Assembly (NCBI GenBank): GCA_002309575.1
Contig: DBXP01000014.1
Span: 1-43,270 of the forward strand
DNA length: 43,270 nt
Direction: 5' to 3'
Source of the DNA: a bacterium UBP6_UBA1209
GTDB taxonomy: Bacteria > UBP6 > UBA1177
This document shows, piece by piece, positions 8,401 to 16,425 of the stretch (position 1 is the stretch's first letter; each line of letters begins with the position of its first letter). The translations under genes and the position numbers were made by a program. The notes under the pieces are model-generated. The model did no database searches and had not been told where the DNA came from. It saw nothing but the letters and a program-made list of their open reading frames with translations.

Positions 8401-9704
8401 ATATCCTGACCGCCGATATCGAGAACAAACGAAACATCGGGCGAGATCTGTCTTGCCGCCGTGAAGTGAGCGATCGTCTCGACGATCCCGCGATCCATAT
8501 TGAAGGCGGTTTTGAGGAGGTTTTCGCCGTAGCCTGTCGAGACGCTCCCGATGATCTCGAGGTTCGTCTCGCGCTCCTCCGCCGTTTTGCGGAGGTTCTC
8601 GAGGGCCTCGATGAAGGTGTTGAAGTTGTTGCCGCAGTTGTTGCGGTAGTCGTGGTATATCATCCGCCCCTCTTCGTCGAGAAGAACGGTCTTTGTCGTG
8701 GTCGAGCCGGAATCGACGCCGAGGAAACAGCGGACCGTCGCGCCGCGCTTCATCTCTGCCGAGTTCTTGAATCTGCTCTGGTTCTGCTCCCGCCAGTTCT
8801 CAAGCTCCTCCTGGCTTTCAAAGAGTGCCGGAAGGGTCACGCCGGTAACTCCGCTGTTTTTCTGCTGCTCGGATTTCATCCTTGAAACGAGCTCGGAAAG
8901 CAGACATTCACCCTTGCTCATCGTCTTTGCGAGCATTGCGCAGCCGCTGGCCGGAACAAGTTTCGCCTCCTCCGGAATTATGCAGTCCTCCTCCCTGAGG
9001 TTGAGGACGCGCAGGAAACTCTTGTGGAGCTCCGGCAGAAACGCGAAGGGACCGCCGCAGAAAAAGATCGTGGGTTCGATGTCCGTCCCGTGTGCGAGAG
9101 AAGCGACGACCTGAAGCGCGACCGCGTTGAAAACCGACGCTGCGATATCATTGCGGCTGACGTTCTGGCTCAGCAGGTTCTGGATGTCTGTCTTTGAGAA
9201 GACGCCGCAGCGCGAGGCTATCGGATAGATCCTCGAGGATTGTTCCGCCATTGCGTTGAGCTCCGAAGTCGATTTGATCTCAAAAAGCATCGCGACCTGA
9301 TCGATAAAGGCTCCCGTACCGCCGGCGCAGCTGCCGTTCATGCGGATGTCCGGGATCTTGCCCTCCTCGAAAAAGATGATCTTGCTGTCTTCGCCGCCGA
9401 TGTCGATGAAGGTGCGGACCTGCGGGTATCTGCGCTGGATGAACTTCGCCGAAGCGATGACCTCCTGAACGAAGGTGATGTCCAGTTTGTTCGCGATCGC
9501 CATTCCGACCGAACCGGTGATGACAATTTTCAGGGAACACTCGCCGACCTTACCGAGAAGATCCTCGAGAGATGCGGTAAATGTATTCTTGATGTCGGCA
9601 TTGTGCCTGCGGTAGTCACTGTAGACGACATTTGCGTCGTCATCCAGCAGAACAAGTTTCACCGTAGTCGATCCGACATCTATTCCAAGCCTGTAGCAGT
9701 TCAA
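5436..9704 (-). CDS. Giant acyl-CoA dehydratase activase: two fused BadF/BcrA-type ASKHA domains plus DUF2229 and HgdB-like regions
   Basis: About 1422 residues. Two ASKHA ATPase modules follow one another. Module 1 (about 5-290) has GIDVGSTTVK, DIGGED, SCAGGTG and SRCGVF. Module 2 (about 330-590) has GVDSGSTTTK, DIGGQD, ACSSGCG and TRCTVF. Each contains the two cysteines that hold the shared [4Fe-4S] cluster in dimeric HgdC-type activators, so the fusion is probably an intramolecular dimer. The rest resembles DUF2229 (from IGIPRGLGIYENYPFW) and then a dehydratase-component-like region. HgdC proteins use ATP to inject one electron into 2-hydroxyacyl-CoA dehydratases or benzoyl-CoA reductases; what this long form activates is not established. 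I choose the TTG at 9704, with GGAGG five bases upstream; the TTG at 9716 overlaps that site. Confidence 0.88.
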   Translation of the reverse strand: MNCYRLGIDVGSTTVKLVLLDDDANVVYSDYRRHNADIKNTFTASLEDLLGKVGECSLKIVITGSVGMAIANKLDITFVQEVIASAKFIQRRYPQVRTFIDIGGEDSKIIFFEEGKIPDIRMNGSCAGGTGAFIDQVAMLFEIKSTSELNAMAEQSSRIYPIASRCGVFSKTDIQNLLSQNVSRNDIAASVFNAVALQVVASLAHGTDIEPTIFFCGGPFAFLPELHKSFLRVLNLREEDCIIPEEAKLVPASGCAMLAKTMSKGECLLSELVSRMKSEQQKNSGVTGVTLPALFESQEELENWREQNQSRFKNSAEMKRGATVRCFLGVDSGSTTTKTVLLDEEGRMIYHDYRNNCGNNFNTFIEALENLRKTAEERETNLEIIGSVSTGYGENLLKTAFNMDRGIVETIAHFTAARQISPDVSFVLDIGGQDMKAIFVENGAIKRIEINEACSSGCGSFIENFANMLNYPVAKFAAMSCLAKHPSDLGTRCTVFMNSKVKQSLGEGAEVPDIAAGFSYSVIKNCLFKVLKLKDVRDLGDKIVVQGGTFKNLSIVRVLEKLTGKKVGFSDIPELMGAYGAALYALKELKNNKPVPLSRLIESKNYQSSVEICPGCENHCTVKVFTFQDNRRFFSGNNCEKVYSNKSENETKGVDMHAEKYIMLLNRKSVPKESARMVIGIPRGLGIYENYPFWHALFNECNIYPQLSAASSSKLYEWGVHSIMADNICFPAKLMHGHVIDLIRKKVDRIFYPYVIYEQKEDEKARDSYNCPIVAGYSDVLMSSIEPKEKFDIPFDSPVITFNDNDLLHKSCTAYLKSLGVDPKTIKRAIAAAVKAQDDYHRQLADRAKEILDQSRRENRLTIVLAGRPYHVDPLIQHKISQCIAEMGINVVTENVAALAGDGVYDELLAVPQWTYPNRIFKAAHFVANSDSSVQLVELTSFGCGPDAFILDEVNAILGRKGKNLTVLKIDDVNNIGSLRLRIRSLVESLKVGEHTQKDLPPEKTAVFNLEDRRRTLLIPFFADDYSDFVPTLFKLLGYKVVNLPPGTQESAELGLKYANNEVCYPATIVVGSILQALQSGSYDRNEIAVAITQTGGQCRASNYLQLIKRAMITAGYADIPVVSIGFGGDTSNVQPGFKLSFHRVIRVLVPSLYFTDCIAKLYYASAVREKVPGAARALRDRYVQRSIPLIEQKNMRGLKALLREAVAEFDSIIDHVKRPIVGVVGEIYVKYNSFGNKFVVKWLIDHQIEPAMPSIFNFFSNFFVNNHVVREENVKKQGFPLFLSDLGYRYVRKTAKEFDEMCRPFPYYRDFSDDFHDMELAKQMINPACNFGEGWLIPAEIGHFAEHNINNVISLQPFGCISNHIISKGLEKRIKKLYPRMNLLFLDFDLGTSEANIFNRLHFMAENCKEELASDGEESDS

Positions 9705-9730
9705 AAAAACCTCCAATCAACCGTCAGAAC

Positions 9731-9757
9731 TTCGACCTTTTATCCCAAAAAGTCGAA
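9731..9757. repeat. Imperfect inverted repeat between cobO and the activase
   Basis: TTCGAC at 9731-9736 pairs with GTCGAA at 9752-9757. After one mismatch, TTTT (9738-9741) pairs with AAAA (9747-9750), leaving a five-base loop. There is no T-run after it on either strand, so it is not a plain intrinsic terminator; it could be an RNA processing or attenuation hairpin or a protein-binding site. Confidence 0.5.
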
Positions 9758-9783
9758 AAGTCCATTTTGTCTGCCAAATTTTA

Positions 9784-10314
9784 CTATTTTTCAATGCCTA
9801 CTCTTGCCTCTACACCCTTCGTGTAGTAGTGCTTTATCTCGCGCATTTCGGTAACGAGGTCGGCCATATCGATAAGCTCCTGCGGCGCATATCTGCCGGT
9901 AACTATGACTTCGACGCCCTCGGCGCGGTTACAAACCGCCTGCTTCAGCTCCTCGAACGAAAAAAGCTTGTAGAAGAGGGCGATATTCGCCTCATCCATG
10001 ATGACGACATCGTACTTCCCGCTCTTCAGGATCTCCGCCATCTCGGCAAGCCCCTCCTTCGCACAGCGGATATCGGATTCGGACGGCTCCTTTTTGATGA
10101 AGCAGTCGCGGCCGTACTGCCTGATCTCGATAGTTTCAAGCTTCGGAACGATATCGAGCTCGCTGTAGTGCATCCCCTTGACGAATTGTCCGATAAATAC
10201 CCTCTTTCCGGCACCTGCGGCACGAAGCGCAAGCCCGAAAGATGCCGTCGTTTTACCCTTTCCGTTGCCCGTGTAGACTTGAACGTAACCTCTCTCTTCC
10301 ATCATTTCCCCCAT
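9784..10314 (-). CDS. cobO: Cob(I)yrinic acid a,c-diamide adenosyltransferase (CobO/BtuR/CobA type)
   Basis: The 176-residue protein transfers the 5'-deoxyadenosyl group of ATP to the cobalt of corrinoids, completing or salvaging adenosylcobalamin. It shows the family P-loop GNGKGKTT near residue 16, GKRVFIGQF, VVIMDEANIAL and VIVTGRYAP, all typical of the CobO/BtuR group, and its length is right. Three in-frame ATGs (10314, 10305, 10302) are possible starts; the GGGGGA run just before the later two makes the choice uncertain. It is followed after about 80 bases by the CoA activase and preceded within 8 bases by an unknown gene. No other cobalamin genes are present. Confidence 0.92.
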   Translation of the reverse strand: MGEMMEERGYVQVYTGNGKGKTTASFGLALRAAGAGKRVFIGQFVKGMHYSELDIVPKLETIEIRQYGRDCFIKKEPSESDIRCAKEGLAEMAEILKSGKYDVVIMDEANIALFYKLFSFEELKQAVCNRAEGVEVIVTGRYAPQELIDMADLVTEMREIKHYYTKGVEARVGIEK

Positions 10315-10322
10315 ATCCTGAA

Positions 10323-10823
10323 TTACTCTTTGATTGCCTTTAAAGCCTCTTCCAGAAGAGGTCCCGCACCATCGATTTTTTGTTTGAAATCCCTTATATC
10401 ATCAGCCGTTTTTACAGTGAACGAAACTTTGAAGCTGTTGCCCTCCGCAAAATCGGGGAAGGTGATCTCGCCGCCGGTCTGCGCCGCGAATCTGCTCTTC
10501 AGCCTCAGAAACTCCGCCTGTTTTCTGCTCCAGTACGGATAACGCAGGTTGTAAAGACGCGACAAGAGCTCCTCACCGCGCCCCTTTTCCGAAATCTGCG
10601 GATCGTTCAGAAGAGACTCCGCATCGACTTTTTTGAGAAGCTCGGTATAACTGCAGCCGTCGCGGAGAGATATTTCGCGCAGATCGCGCACCAGGTTCTT
10701 GAAGGTGTTCGTATTTACCGCAACCCTCTCCAGGATCGATTCAGCAACCTTGAAAAGCTCCTCGTCCCTTTGAAGGGCCTCTACGACTTTGGGAGCGATC
10801 CCGCGTGTTTCAAAAACCGACAT
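10323..10823 (-). CDS. Protein of unknown function (166 aa)
   Basis: I do not recognise this protein. It is soluble-looking, charged and mostly helical: residues 1-75 could form a helical bundle, RYPYWSRKQAEFLRLKSRF in the middle is basic and aromatic, and the C-terminal third (VSFTVKTADDIRDFKQKID) has alternating strand and helix character. It has no signal peptide, membrane segment or Cys. It lies in a tight - strand run, two bases after the membrane TPR gene and eight bases before cobO, so it is clearly translated within an operon. The start ATG is the first in frame after the preceding stop. Confidence 0.7.
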   Translation of the reverse strand: MSVFETRGIAPKVVEALQRDEELFKVAESILERVAVNTNTFKNLVRDLREISLRDGCSYTELLKKVDAESLLNDPQISEKGRGEELLSRLYNLRYPYWSRKQAEFLRLKSRFAAQTGGEITFPDFAEGNSFKVSFTVKTADDIRDFKQKIDGAGPLLEEALKAIKE

Positions 10824-10825
10824 CG

Positions 10826-11590
10826 TTATCTCACCCTCTGTCTGACGTTCATGCTCTTCTGCTGGTTTTTGATCATCTTGTTCTGAAGGCGTGAGATCCC
10901 TTTTTTGTCAAGAAGCAGCTGATACCACTGGTCGCCGTACTTTTCCATGTTGAACTCGCGGTTGTTCTGAAGCGCGTTCAGATGCTCCTGGATCTTCGGA
11001 TTCTCCGGCATAACCTTCAGCGCTCTCGAGAGCGTGTCCATCGCCTTCTGTGGCTCGTTCAGCTCCTCCTGATAGAGATAGGCGACCGCCGAATAGACAA
11101 ACGGATCCTTCTTGTTGAAGCGGATCAGAAGCTCGATATCGCGCTCGAGCGTCTCGGTTTTTTTGTTTTTGATGTGGCCGACGATCATCAGAAGATATCC
11201 CATCATCATGCGCGGATTCGAGTTGACCAGATATTTGTAGGCCTCGCCGAACTTGCGCTGCGAATAGAGGATCACACCGATCTGCGTATCGATCCTCGCC
11301 TTTACGAAAAGCGCGTATTTGTTGTACTTGTAACCCTGCTTGAGCTCCTCGACGATCTGGTCATAAGTCTGTTTCTGGAGCTCCGGATTCGGCGTCATAG
11401 CCGCAGCCTGAAGGCGCTTCGAGAGCATATTGTCGACAACGACCTTCTTCGAAAAGTAATTGTTGAAGAAGATAAAACCTGCAAGCAAAGCAATGAGACC
11501 GATAAAGATCCCGAAGCCGATATTTATAAAATATCCCGCCAAAAAACCGAGCACCAGACCGATGCCCGCCGCAATCAACAGACTGTACAT
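10826..11590 (-). CDS. Membrane-anchored TPR-like protein
   Basis: The 254-residue protein starts with two hydrophobic segments (about residues 3-21 and 24-46) rich in Gly, Ile and Phe, likely an N-terminal membrane hairpin. A soluble helical domain (about 55-254) follows. Parts such as FGEAYKYLVNSNPR and PQKAMDTLSRALKVMPENPKIQEHL have the spacing and Ala/Leu/Pro pattern of tetratricopeptide repeats, so it probably mediates protein contacts. The C-terminus is strongly basic. AGGAGGA lies about five bases before the ATG. The partner is unknown; the neighbouring M23 peptidase, 30 bases upstream in the same run, suggests a cell-envelope role. Confidence 0.75.
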   Translation of the reverse strand: MYSLLIAAGIGLVLGFLAGYFINIGFGIFIGLIALLAGFIFFNNYFSKKVVVDNMLSKRLQAAAMTPNPELQKQTYDQIVEELKQGYKYNKYALFVKARIDTQIGVILYSQRKFGEAYKYLVNSNPRMMMGYLLMIVGHIKNKKTETLERDIELLIRFNKKDPFVYSAVAYLYQEELNEPQKAMDTLSRALKVMPENPKIQEHLNALQNNREFNMEKYGDQWYQLLLDKKGISRLQNKMIKNQQKSMNVRQRVR

Positions 11591-11620
11591 TCGCCGTATC
11601 CTCCTTAAAAACCTGTTAAA

Positions 11621-12886
11621 CTAATTTGAGACAAGGATCCTCTTCCCCTTGCCTTTTTCCTCTATGAAAAACGACCTCTTTCTGCTCATGGCAGAGTCGA
11701 GCTGGATCATTCTTTCGGCTGACAACTCCCTGAATTCGCCCGAAATATCGAACGGAGCCGCCCAAATGCGCTCGTAGGTGAACTGCATCGGATCGACCGG
11801 CTTTCCGTCCTTCAGAACTGTAAAATGGAGGTGCGGAGCCGTAGATCTGCCGGTAGAGCCTGCACCCGCGATGATGTCGCCGCGCCGGACCTCGGCACCC
11901 GGGACCGTCATAAACTTGTTGAGATGCCCGTAGACCGTGCGGAGCCCGTTGCCATGGTCGATCACAATCGCCTTTCCGAGCCCGCCCTTTTTGTCGGCAA
12001 AAATCACCTTCCCGCTCTCTGCGGCACGGACCGGAGTATTCAGACGCGCCAGGATATCCACGCCGCTGTGGAATCTCTTCTTTTTCTTGTTGAACGGGTC
12101 GTGGCGCTCCCCGAAATAGCTCGTGATCCGCCCGCTGTCGATCGGCGTTCTGAACTCTCCCGGAGGCGAAATCAGCATCGAATGGCCCGAAAGGAAGTAG
12201 TCGCCGTAGATCGAATCGCGGAAGGCGGTCATCGAAAACTCCCCGAGAGTCCCGCTTTTGACCGCGAAGCCTAAAATACCGTAGGTCTTCACCAGGATCC
12301 CCTTGTCGAAGATCCCCTTGACGATAAAAGCTATCGAATCGCCCGGGCGCAGTCTGTCGAGGATCCCCCAGTCCCAGATCAGGCGCTCCTTCGCGATTTC
12401 GTAAAACTGCGGGTCGTCGTTTGCAAGGGAATCCTTTATTTCGAAGTACCTCACGACCGTTCTGACATTCAGCTCGATCGGGATGTTCTCTATCCTGCTG
12501 AACTCGTCGCCTTCACGTACAAACGAGATCCTCTCGCCCTTCGTGTTGTTTTTGTAATGGTGCAGATTGTACGAAACCACCCTCTCGCCGCGCTGCGTGA
12601 CCTCGAGGACATCGCCTGTCATGAAACGGGTCACGCCGACATGCTTCCTGTAGAGCCTCTTGACCTCGTTGAAGGTCTCCTCGCCCAGGATCTGCTTCAA
12701 AAAGCTTTCGGATTCGTCACTGTTGTCAGAGATCTGCAGGAAATACGAGGTCTTGGACTTCGGAGCGCTCTTGTTGTCCCAATCGACCTTGAAGCTGGTG
12801 TCTACCATCTGCATCTGCTCGTAAACAAAGTATGAAGCGATAGCAAAGGCCGCGATCAAAAGAAAGACAAGAAGGCGTTTAAACAT
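11621..12886 (-). CDS. M23-family metallopeptidase, membrane anchored
   Basis: The 421-residue protein has an N-terminal hydrophobic segment (about 4-21), a long central region without a recognised domain, and a C-terminal LytM/M23 domain (about 265-370). The domain holds the zinc ligands His273 and Asp277 in HSGVD and His354 in HLHF, with VYGHLNKF between them. Enzymes of this kind cut peptide cross-bridges in peptidoglycan. Because all zinc ligands are present, it is likely an active enzyme rather than an EnvC/NlpD-type activator. The start codon overlaps the stop of the MalK-type ATPase by one base (TAATG), which suggests translational coupling. Confidence 0.9.
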   Translation of the reverse strand: MFKRLLVFLLIAAFAIASYFVYEQMQMVDTSFKVDWDNKSAPKSKTSYFLQISDNSDESESFLKQILGEETFNEVKRLYRKHVGVTRFMTGDVLEVTQRGERVVSYNLHHYKNNTKGERISFVREGDEFSRIENIPIELNVRTVVRYFEIKDSLANDDPQFYEIAKERLIWDWGILDRLRPGDSIAFIVKGIFDKGILVKTYGILGFAVKSGTLGEFSMTAFRDSIYGDYFLSGHSMLISPPGEFRTPIDSGRITSYFGERHDPFNKKKKRFHSGVDILARLNTPVRAAESGKVIFADKKGGLGKAIVIDHGNGLRTVYGHLNKFMTVPGAEVRRGDIIAGAGSTGRSTAPHLHFTVLKDGKPVDPMQFTYERIWAAPFDISGEFRELSAERMIQLDSAMSRKRSFFIEEKGKGKRILVSN

Positions 12887-13977
12887 TATAACTGACTAAT
12901 TTTGTTTACAATTCTCTCGTTTGTCGAAACATCGAAGAAGTGGATCTTATCATGTTTCGCGTTAAATCCGACCCTCTCTCCGGGCTTCAGGCCCTGGACC
13001 TGCGAAGACTGTGCTTCGACAGTGATCTTGACGCCGTCGGAAACAAGCACATGGACAAGCGAAAGCCTGCCCAAAGTCTCGACGATCTCGACCTTGCCGG
13101 CAAACTCCGCGTCGGCCCCGGCGAGCTCGAAATCCTGCGGCCTTACACCAAGAATGACCTTGGGAGAGTCCAGCCGCCTTTCGATCTCAAGCCTGATACC
13201 GTCAGATTTAAGCACCTGATTTTTATCGTTGTTTTCGACATCAAGCGTAACGAAGTTCATCGACGGATTGCCGATAAAACCTGCAACAAAGACATTTTTC
13301 GGAGTATCGAAAAGCTCTGTCGGAGTACCGACCTGCTGGATGATACCGCCGTTCAGGACGACGATCCTGTCAGCCAGAGTCATAGCCTCCACCTGGTCGT
13401 GAGTGACATAGATGATCGTCGTTTTCAGCCTTTCGTGGAGGTTTTTGAGCTCGACACGCATCTGAGTCCTCAGCGAGGCATCAAGGTTCGAAAGCGGCTC
13501 GTCGAAGAGGAAGACCTTCGGATTCCTGACGATAGCCCTGCCCATTGCGACCCTCTGGCGCTGACCTCCGCTCATCTGCTTCGGGAGCCTGTCGAGAAGA
13601 TGGGTGATCCCCAGGAGCTGAGCGGTCTCTTCAACACGTTTGTTGATCTCCGCTTTGTCGAACTTGCGGACCTTCAGCGCGAAGGAGATGTTTTCGCGCA
13701 CCGTCATGTGCGGATAGAGCGCGTAGCTCTGAAAAACCATCGCGATGTCACGATCTTTCGGTTCAAGGTCGTTAACCACCTTGTCGCCGATCCTGATCGT
13801 ACCGCTCGTCGCCGTCTCAAGCCCGGCCAGAGTGCGCAGCAGCGTTGATTTGCCGCAGCCGGAAGGTCCTACCAGAACGAGGAATTCGCCGTCGCGGACC
13901 TCAAGGTTTATCCCTTTGAGAATAACAGTCTCCCTGTTGTACTGCTTTACAATATTTTCGAAAGTTACAGAAGCCAT
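12886..13977 (-). CDS. MalK/UgpC/MsiK-type ABC transporter ATPase without its permeases
   Basis: This 363-residue protein is the ATP-hydrolysing subunit of the carbohydrate-uptake (CUT1) ABC class. It has Walker A GPSGCGKST (37-45), the signature MSGGQRQR, Walker B VFLFDEPLSNLD and the switch HD in VTHDQVEAM. A C-terminal regulatory (MOBE/TOBE) domain (about 235-363) contains VRPQDF and GERVGF. Such ATPases work with two permeases and a solute-binding protein; none is here. The neighbours are envelope and housekeeping genes, so it may serve distant transporters, as MsiK does in Streptomyces. A promoter-like TATAAT lies 29 bases before the ATG, and AAAGTTA-type sequence gives only a weak ribosome site. 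Confidence 0.92.
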   Translation of the reverse strand: MASVTFENIVKQYNRETVILKGINLEVRDGEFLVLVGPSGCGKSTLLRTLAGLETATSGTIRIGDKVVNDLEPKDRDIAMVFQSYALYPHMTVRENISFALKVRKFDKAEINKRVEETAQLLGITHLLDRLPKQMSGGQRQRVAMGRAIVRNPKVFLFDEPLSNLDASLRTQMRVELKNLHERLKTTIIYVTHDQVEAMTLADRIVVLNGGIIQQVGTPTELFDTPKNVFVAGFIGNPSMNFVTLDVENNDKNQVLKSDGIRLEIERRLDSPKVILGVRPQDFELAGADAEFAGKVEIVETLGRLSLVHVLVSDGVKITVEAQSSQVQGLKPGERVGFNAKHDKIHFFDVSTNERIVNKISQL

Positions 13978-14005
13978 CGGTCACCCCCACAGTTAAAAGC
14001 CTCTG

Positions 14006-14034
14006 ATTATACTGAAAGCAACAAATAAATAAAG
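14006..14034 (-). promoter_or_regulatory. Possible promoter before the MalK-type gene
   Basis: On the minus strand TATAAT lies at 14011-14006, with CTTTAT 17 bases upstream (14034-14029). The -10 is perfect and the -35 is weak. The 99-base gap after ymdB supports a separate transcription start here. Confidence 0.45.
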
Positions 14035-14076
14035 AGCAAAAGAGGGGGTGAGCCGGCTTAAAATGATCTTTTTGAA

Positions 14077-14862
14077 CTAAATCCTGACTCTTTTGAGAGA
14101 AATGCAGCGGCGCTCTTCGACATCGAAATCGGCCAGGAGACCCTCCAGGACAAGATCCTCCTTGCCAGGATCGCACCTCTGCTGAGTGTCTGTCAAAAAG
14201 CCGCGGATGCTCTGCTGCGCCTCGAATCCGAGAACTGAAAAAAAGCTCCCGCACCGCCCGAGATCTGTGATGTAGCCCGTTCTGCCGGCGATGATCTTCT
14301 CATCGGAGGTCTGAACGTGAGTGTGGGTGCCCACAACGAGTTCGACCTTGTCGGAAAGGTATAGGCCGAGAGCCTCTTTTTCGGCCGTAGCCTCCGCATG
14401 GAAGTCAACGACTATCAGATCCGCGCCCTCTTCCCGAAGCGCTGAGATCTCGGCATCAGCCTTGAAAAAGGGCGACTCCATCGGCGGCATAAAGACGCGG
14501 CCGAGCAGGTTCAGAACACCTACCTTCACCCCTTTTTCACTATGCCGGAAGATAAATCTGCCCTTTCCTGGAAGCGTGTCCGGATAGTTGGCAGGCCTTA
14601 AGATATTGGGATATCTGCCAATAAAATCAGCAGTTTCCGGCCTGTTCCAGATATGGTTGCCGGATGTTATGACATCGATACCTGCCGCCAGGATCGCCTT
14701 GGCATTCGTCTCGGTAAGTCCGAAGCCCCCAGAAACGTTCTCTCCGTTGGCGATGACCATATCGACAGACTGCCCGGCAACAAGCGGGGCCAGTTTTTCG
14801 CGGACGACATTCCGTCCGGAACGGCCGATAAGGTCTCCGAGAGTCAGGATCCTGAACTGCAT
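14077..14862 (-). CDS. ymdB: YmdB-type metallophosphoesterase (TIGR00282 family)
   Basis: The 261-residue protein has the calcineurin-like metal-binding motifs of the YmdB family: GDLIGRSGR at the N-terminus, NGEN, TSGNHIWNR, VDFHAEATAEKEA and GTHTHVQT. YmdB of Bacillus hydrolyses 2',3'-cyclic nucleotides and affects biofilm formation and motility. The family often lies directly beside rny, exactly as here, with three bases between the genes. The close linkage suggests a shared role in RNA turnover or in clearing 2',3'-cyclic phosphates. Length and motifs are complete, so the enzyme should be active. Confidence 0.92.
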   Translation of the reverse strand: MQFRILTLGDLIGRSGRNVVREKLAPLVAGQSVDMVIANGENVSGGFGLTETNAKAILAAGIDVITSGNHIWNRPETADFIGRYPNILRPANYPDTLPGKGRFIFRHSEKGVKVGVLNLLGRVFMPPMESPFFKADAEISALREEGADLIVVDFHAEATAEKEALGLYLSDKVELVVGTHTHVQTSDEKIIAGRTGYITDLGRCGSFFSVLGFEAQQSIRGFLTDTQQRCDPGKEDLVLEGLLADFDVEERRCISLKRVRI

Positions 14863-14865
14863 GGA

Positions 14866-16407
14866 CTACTGAGCTGTCGCAGTAACTCTTGTTTCGCGGA
14901 TGACGACGACCTTGATCTGACCCGGGAACTGCAGATCCTTTTCGATCTTCTTCGCGATATCCGTCGCCAGGATGTATGCGTTGTCGTCGCTTACCTTTGT
15001 CGTGTCGACCAGGACACGGAGCTCTCTTCCCGCCTGGATCGCGAACGATTTTTCAACACCGTCGAACGAAGTTGCGATATTCTCGAGATCGGTAAGCCTC
15101 TGGATGTAGGCCTCGGCCATTTCGCGTCTCGCGCCGGGTCTCGCGCCGCTCAAAGCGTCGGCTGCGGAGACGATGAAATCAAGCGTGGATTCCGGCTTGA
15201 CCTCGCCGTGGTGAGCAGCGATCGCGTTGCAGATCTTGTGAGGTTCACCGTACTTTTCGGCAAGCTTCGCACCGATCGATGCGTGGCTTCCCTCGATCTC
15301 GTGGTCGACTGCCTTGCCGATATCGTGAAGCAGGCCGGCTCTTCTTGCAGTCTTTACGCTGTAGCCGAGCTCGGTAGCGATCTCACCGGCAAGGAAAGCC
15401 GTCTCCATCGAGTGGCGCCAGACATTCTGACCGTAGCTGGTGCGGTATTTCAGGCGGCCGACCAGAAGGACGAGCTCCGGATGAAGCTTGTGGATCCCGA
15501 GGTCGAAAACGGCCTGGTCGCCGGCATCCTTGATGCTCTTCCAGACATCCTTCGTGCACGCTTCAAAGACCTCTTCGATCCTGCCGGGGTGGATCCTGCC
15601 GTCCGCAATGAGCTTTTGAAGCGTCAGCGCCGCGATCTGACGTCGGATCGGGTTGAAATCGCTGACAACGACTGCCTCCGGAGTATCGTCGATGACAAGA
15701 TCGACACCCGTTACAGCCTCGATAGAGCGGATGTTCCTTCCCTCTCGCCCGATGATCCTTCCCTTCATCTCGTCATTCGGAAGGCTGACCGTAGTTACGG
15801 TATTTTCGACAACATACTCGCCGGCATAACGCTGAATTGCAGTCGAGAGGATCTCCTTGCTCTTCTTTTCGGCATCTTCAAGGAAGGCCTCTTCGATCGC
15901 CTTGATCTTCTTCGCGGCGTCGTGTTTAGCCTCCTCTTCGAGCTTCTGGATAAGCTCCTCCTTAGCCTCGTCCTGAGTCATTCCGGAGATCCTTTCAAGC
16001 TCCTTTTCCGCGTTGGCAAGACTTTCAGTAAGCTTCGCCTGCTGCTCGGCAAGTGCCGCCTCGGTATCCTTCTGGCGCTTTTCGATAGTCTTGAACTCGC
16101 GCTCTCTCGCGATGTTGATCTCATCACGCTGGTTGATCTGCTCCTCGCGCTTGTTCAGACGTCTTTCGCGCTCCTTGAACTCCTTCAAAACATCCAGCTT
16201 GGAATTTTCCGCAACCTTTTTGCCCTCGAGAATCTCCTCCTGGGCACGGATCTCTGCCTGTTTGATGACCTTTTCGGCCTCGCTCTTCGCATCGTTGAGC
16301 GCCTTGTTCGCCTCTTCCATTTTGTTTTTGAAAACGAGCTGTCTAGTCAAATGCCAGAGCAGAGCTCCCAAACCAATTCCCAAAATCAGGAATAGAGCCT
16401 CTTTCAT
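14866..16407 (-). CDS. rny: Ribonuclease Y
   Basis: RNase Y is a membrane-bound endoribonuclease that starts mRNA decay. The 513-residue protein shows the full layout: an N-terminal membrane helix (about 5-17); a long coiled coil of Lys/Glu/Ala-rich heptads (about 28-190); a KH RNA-binding domain with GRIIGREGRNIRSIE (about 205-265); and an HD phosphohydrolase domain with HSMETAFLAGEIA and LLHDIGKA. AGGAGT lies five bases before the ATG. The gene follows fau by 18 bases and is followed by ymdB. Confidence 0.96.
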   Translation of the reverse strand: MKEALFLILGIGLGALLWHLTRQLVFKNKMEEANKALNDAKSEAEKVIKQAEIRAQEEILEGKKVAENSKLDVLKEFKERERRLNKREEQINQRDEINIAREREFKTIEKRQKDTEAALAEQQAKLTESLANAEKELERISGMTQDEAKEELIQKLEEEAKHDAAKKIKAIEEAFLEDAEKKSKEILSTAIQRYAGEYVVENTVTTVSLPNDEMKGRIIGREGRNIRSIEAVTGVDLVIDDTPEAVVVSDFNPIRRQIAALTLQKLIADGRIHPGRIEEVFEACTKDVWKSIKDAGDQAVFDLGIHKLHPELVLLVGRLKYRTSYGQNVWRHSMETAFLAGEIATELGYSVKTARRAGLLHDIGKAVDHEIEGSHASIGAKLAEKYGEPHKICNAIAAHHGEVKPESTLDFIVSAADALSGARPGARREMAEAYIQRLTDLENIATSFDGVEKSFAIQAGRELRVLVDTTKVSDDNAYILATDIAKKIEKDLQFPGQIKVVVIRETRVTATAQ

Positions 16408-16425
16408 AATGTACTCCTGTTCATG

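Noticed and set aside
5415..9114. Long + strand open frames (up to 586 codons) opposite the CoA activase
   Set aside because: They have no conserved motifs and lie antisense to an unmistakable ASKHA protein; they come from codon bias in the real gene.
12940..13848. 302-codon + strand frame opposite the MalK-type gene
   Set aside because: Antisense to a clear ABC ATPase; no motifs of its own.
14653..16395. 580-codon + strand frame opposite rny and ymdB
   Set aside because: Arg/Asp/Leu-rich shadow of two strongly conserved genes on the other strand, without a ribosome site.
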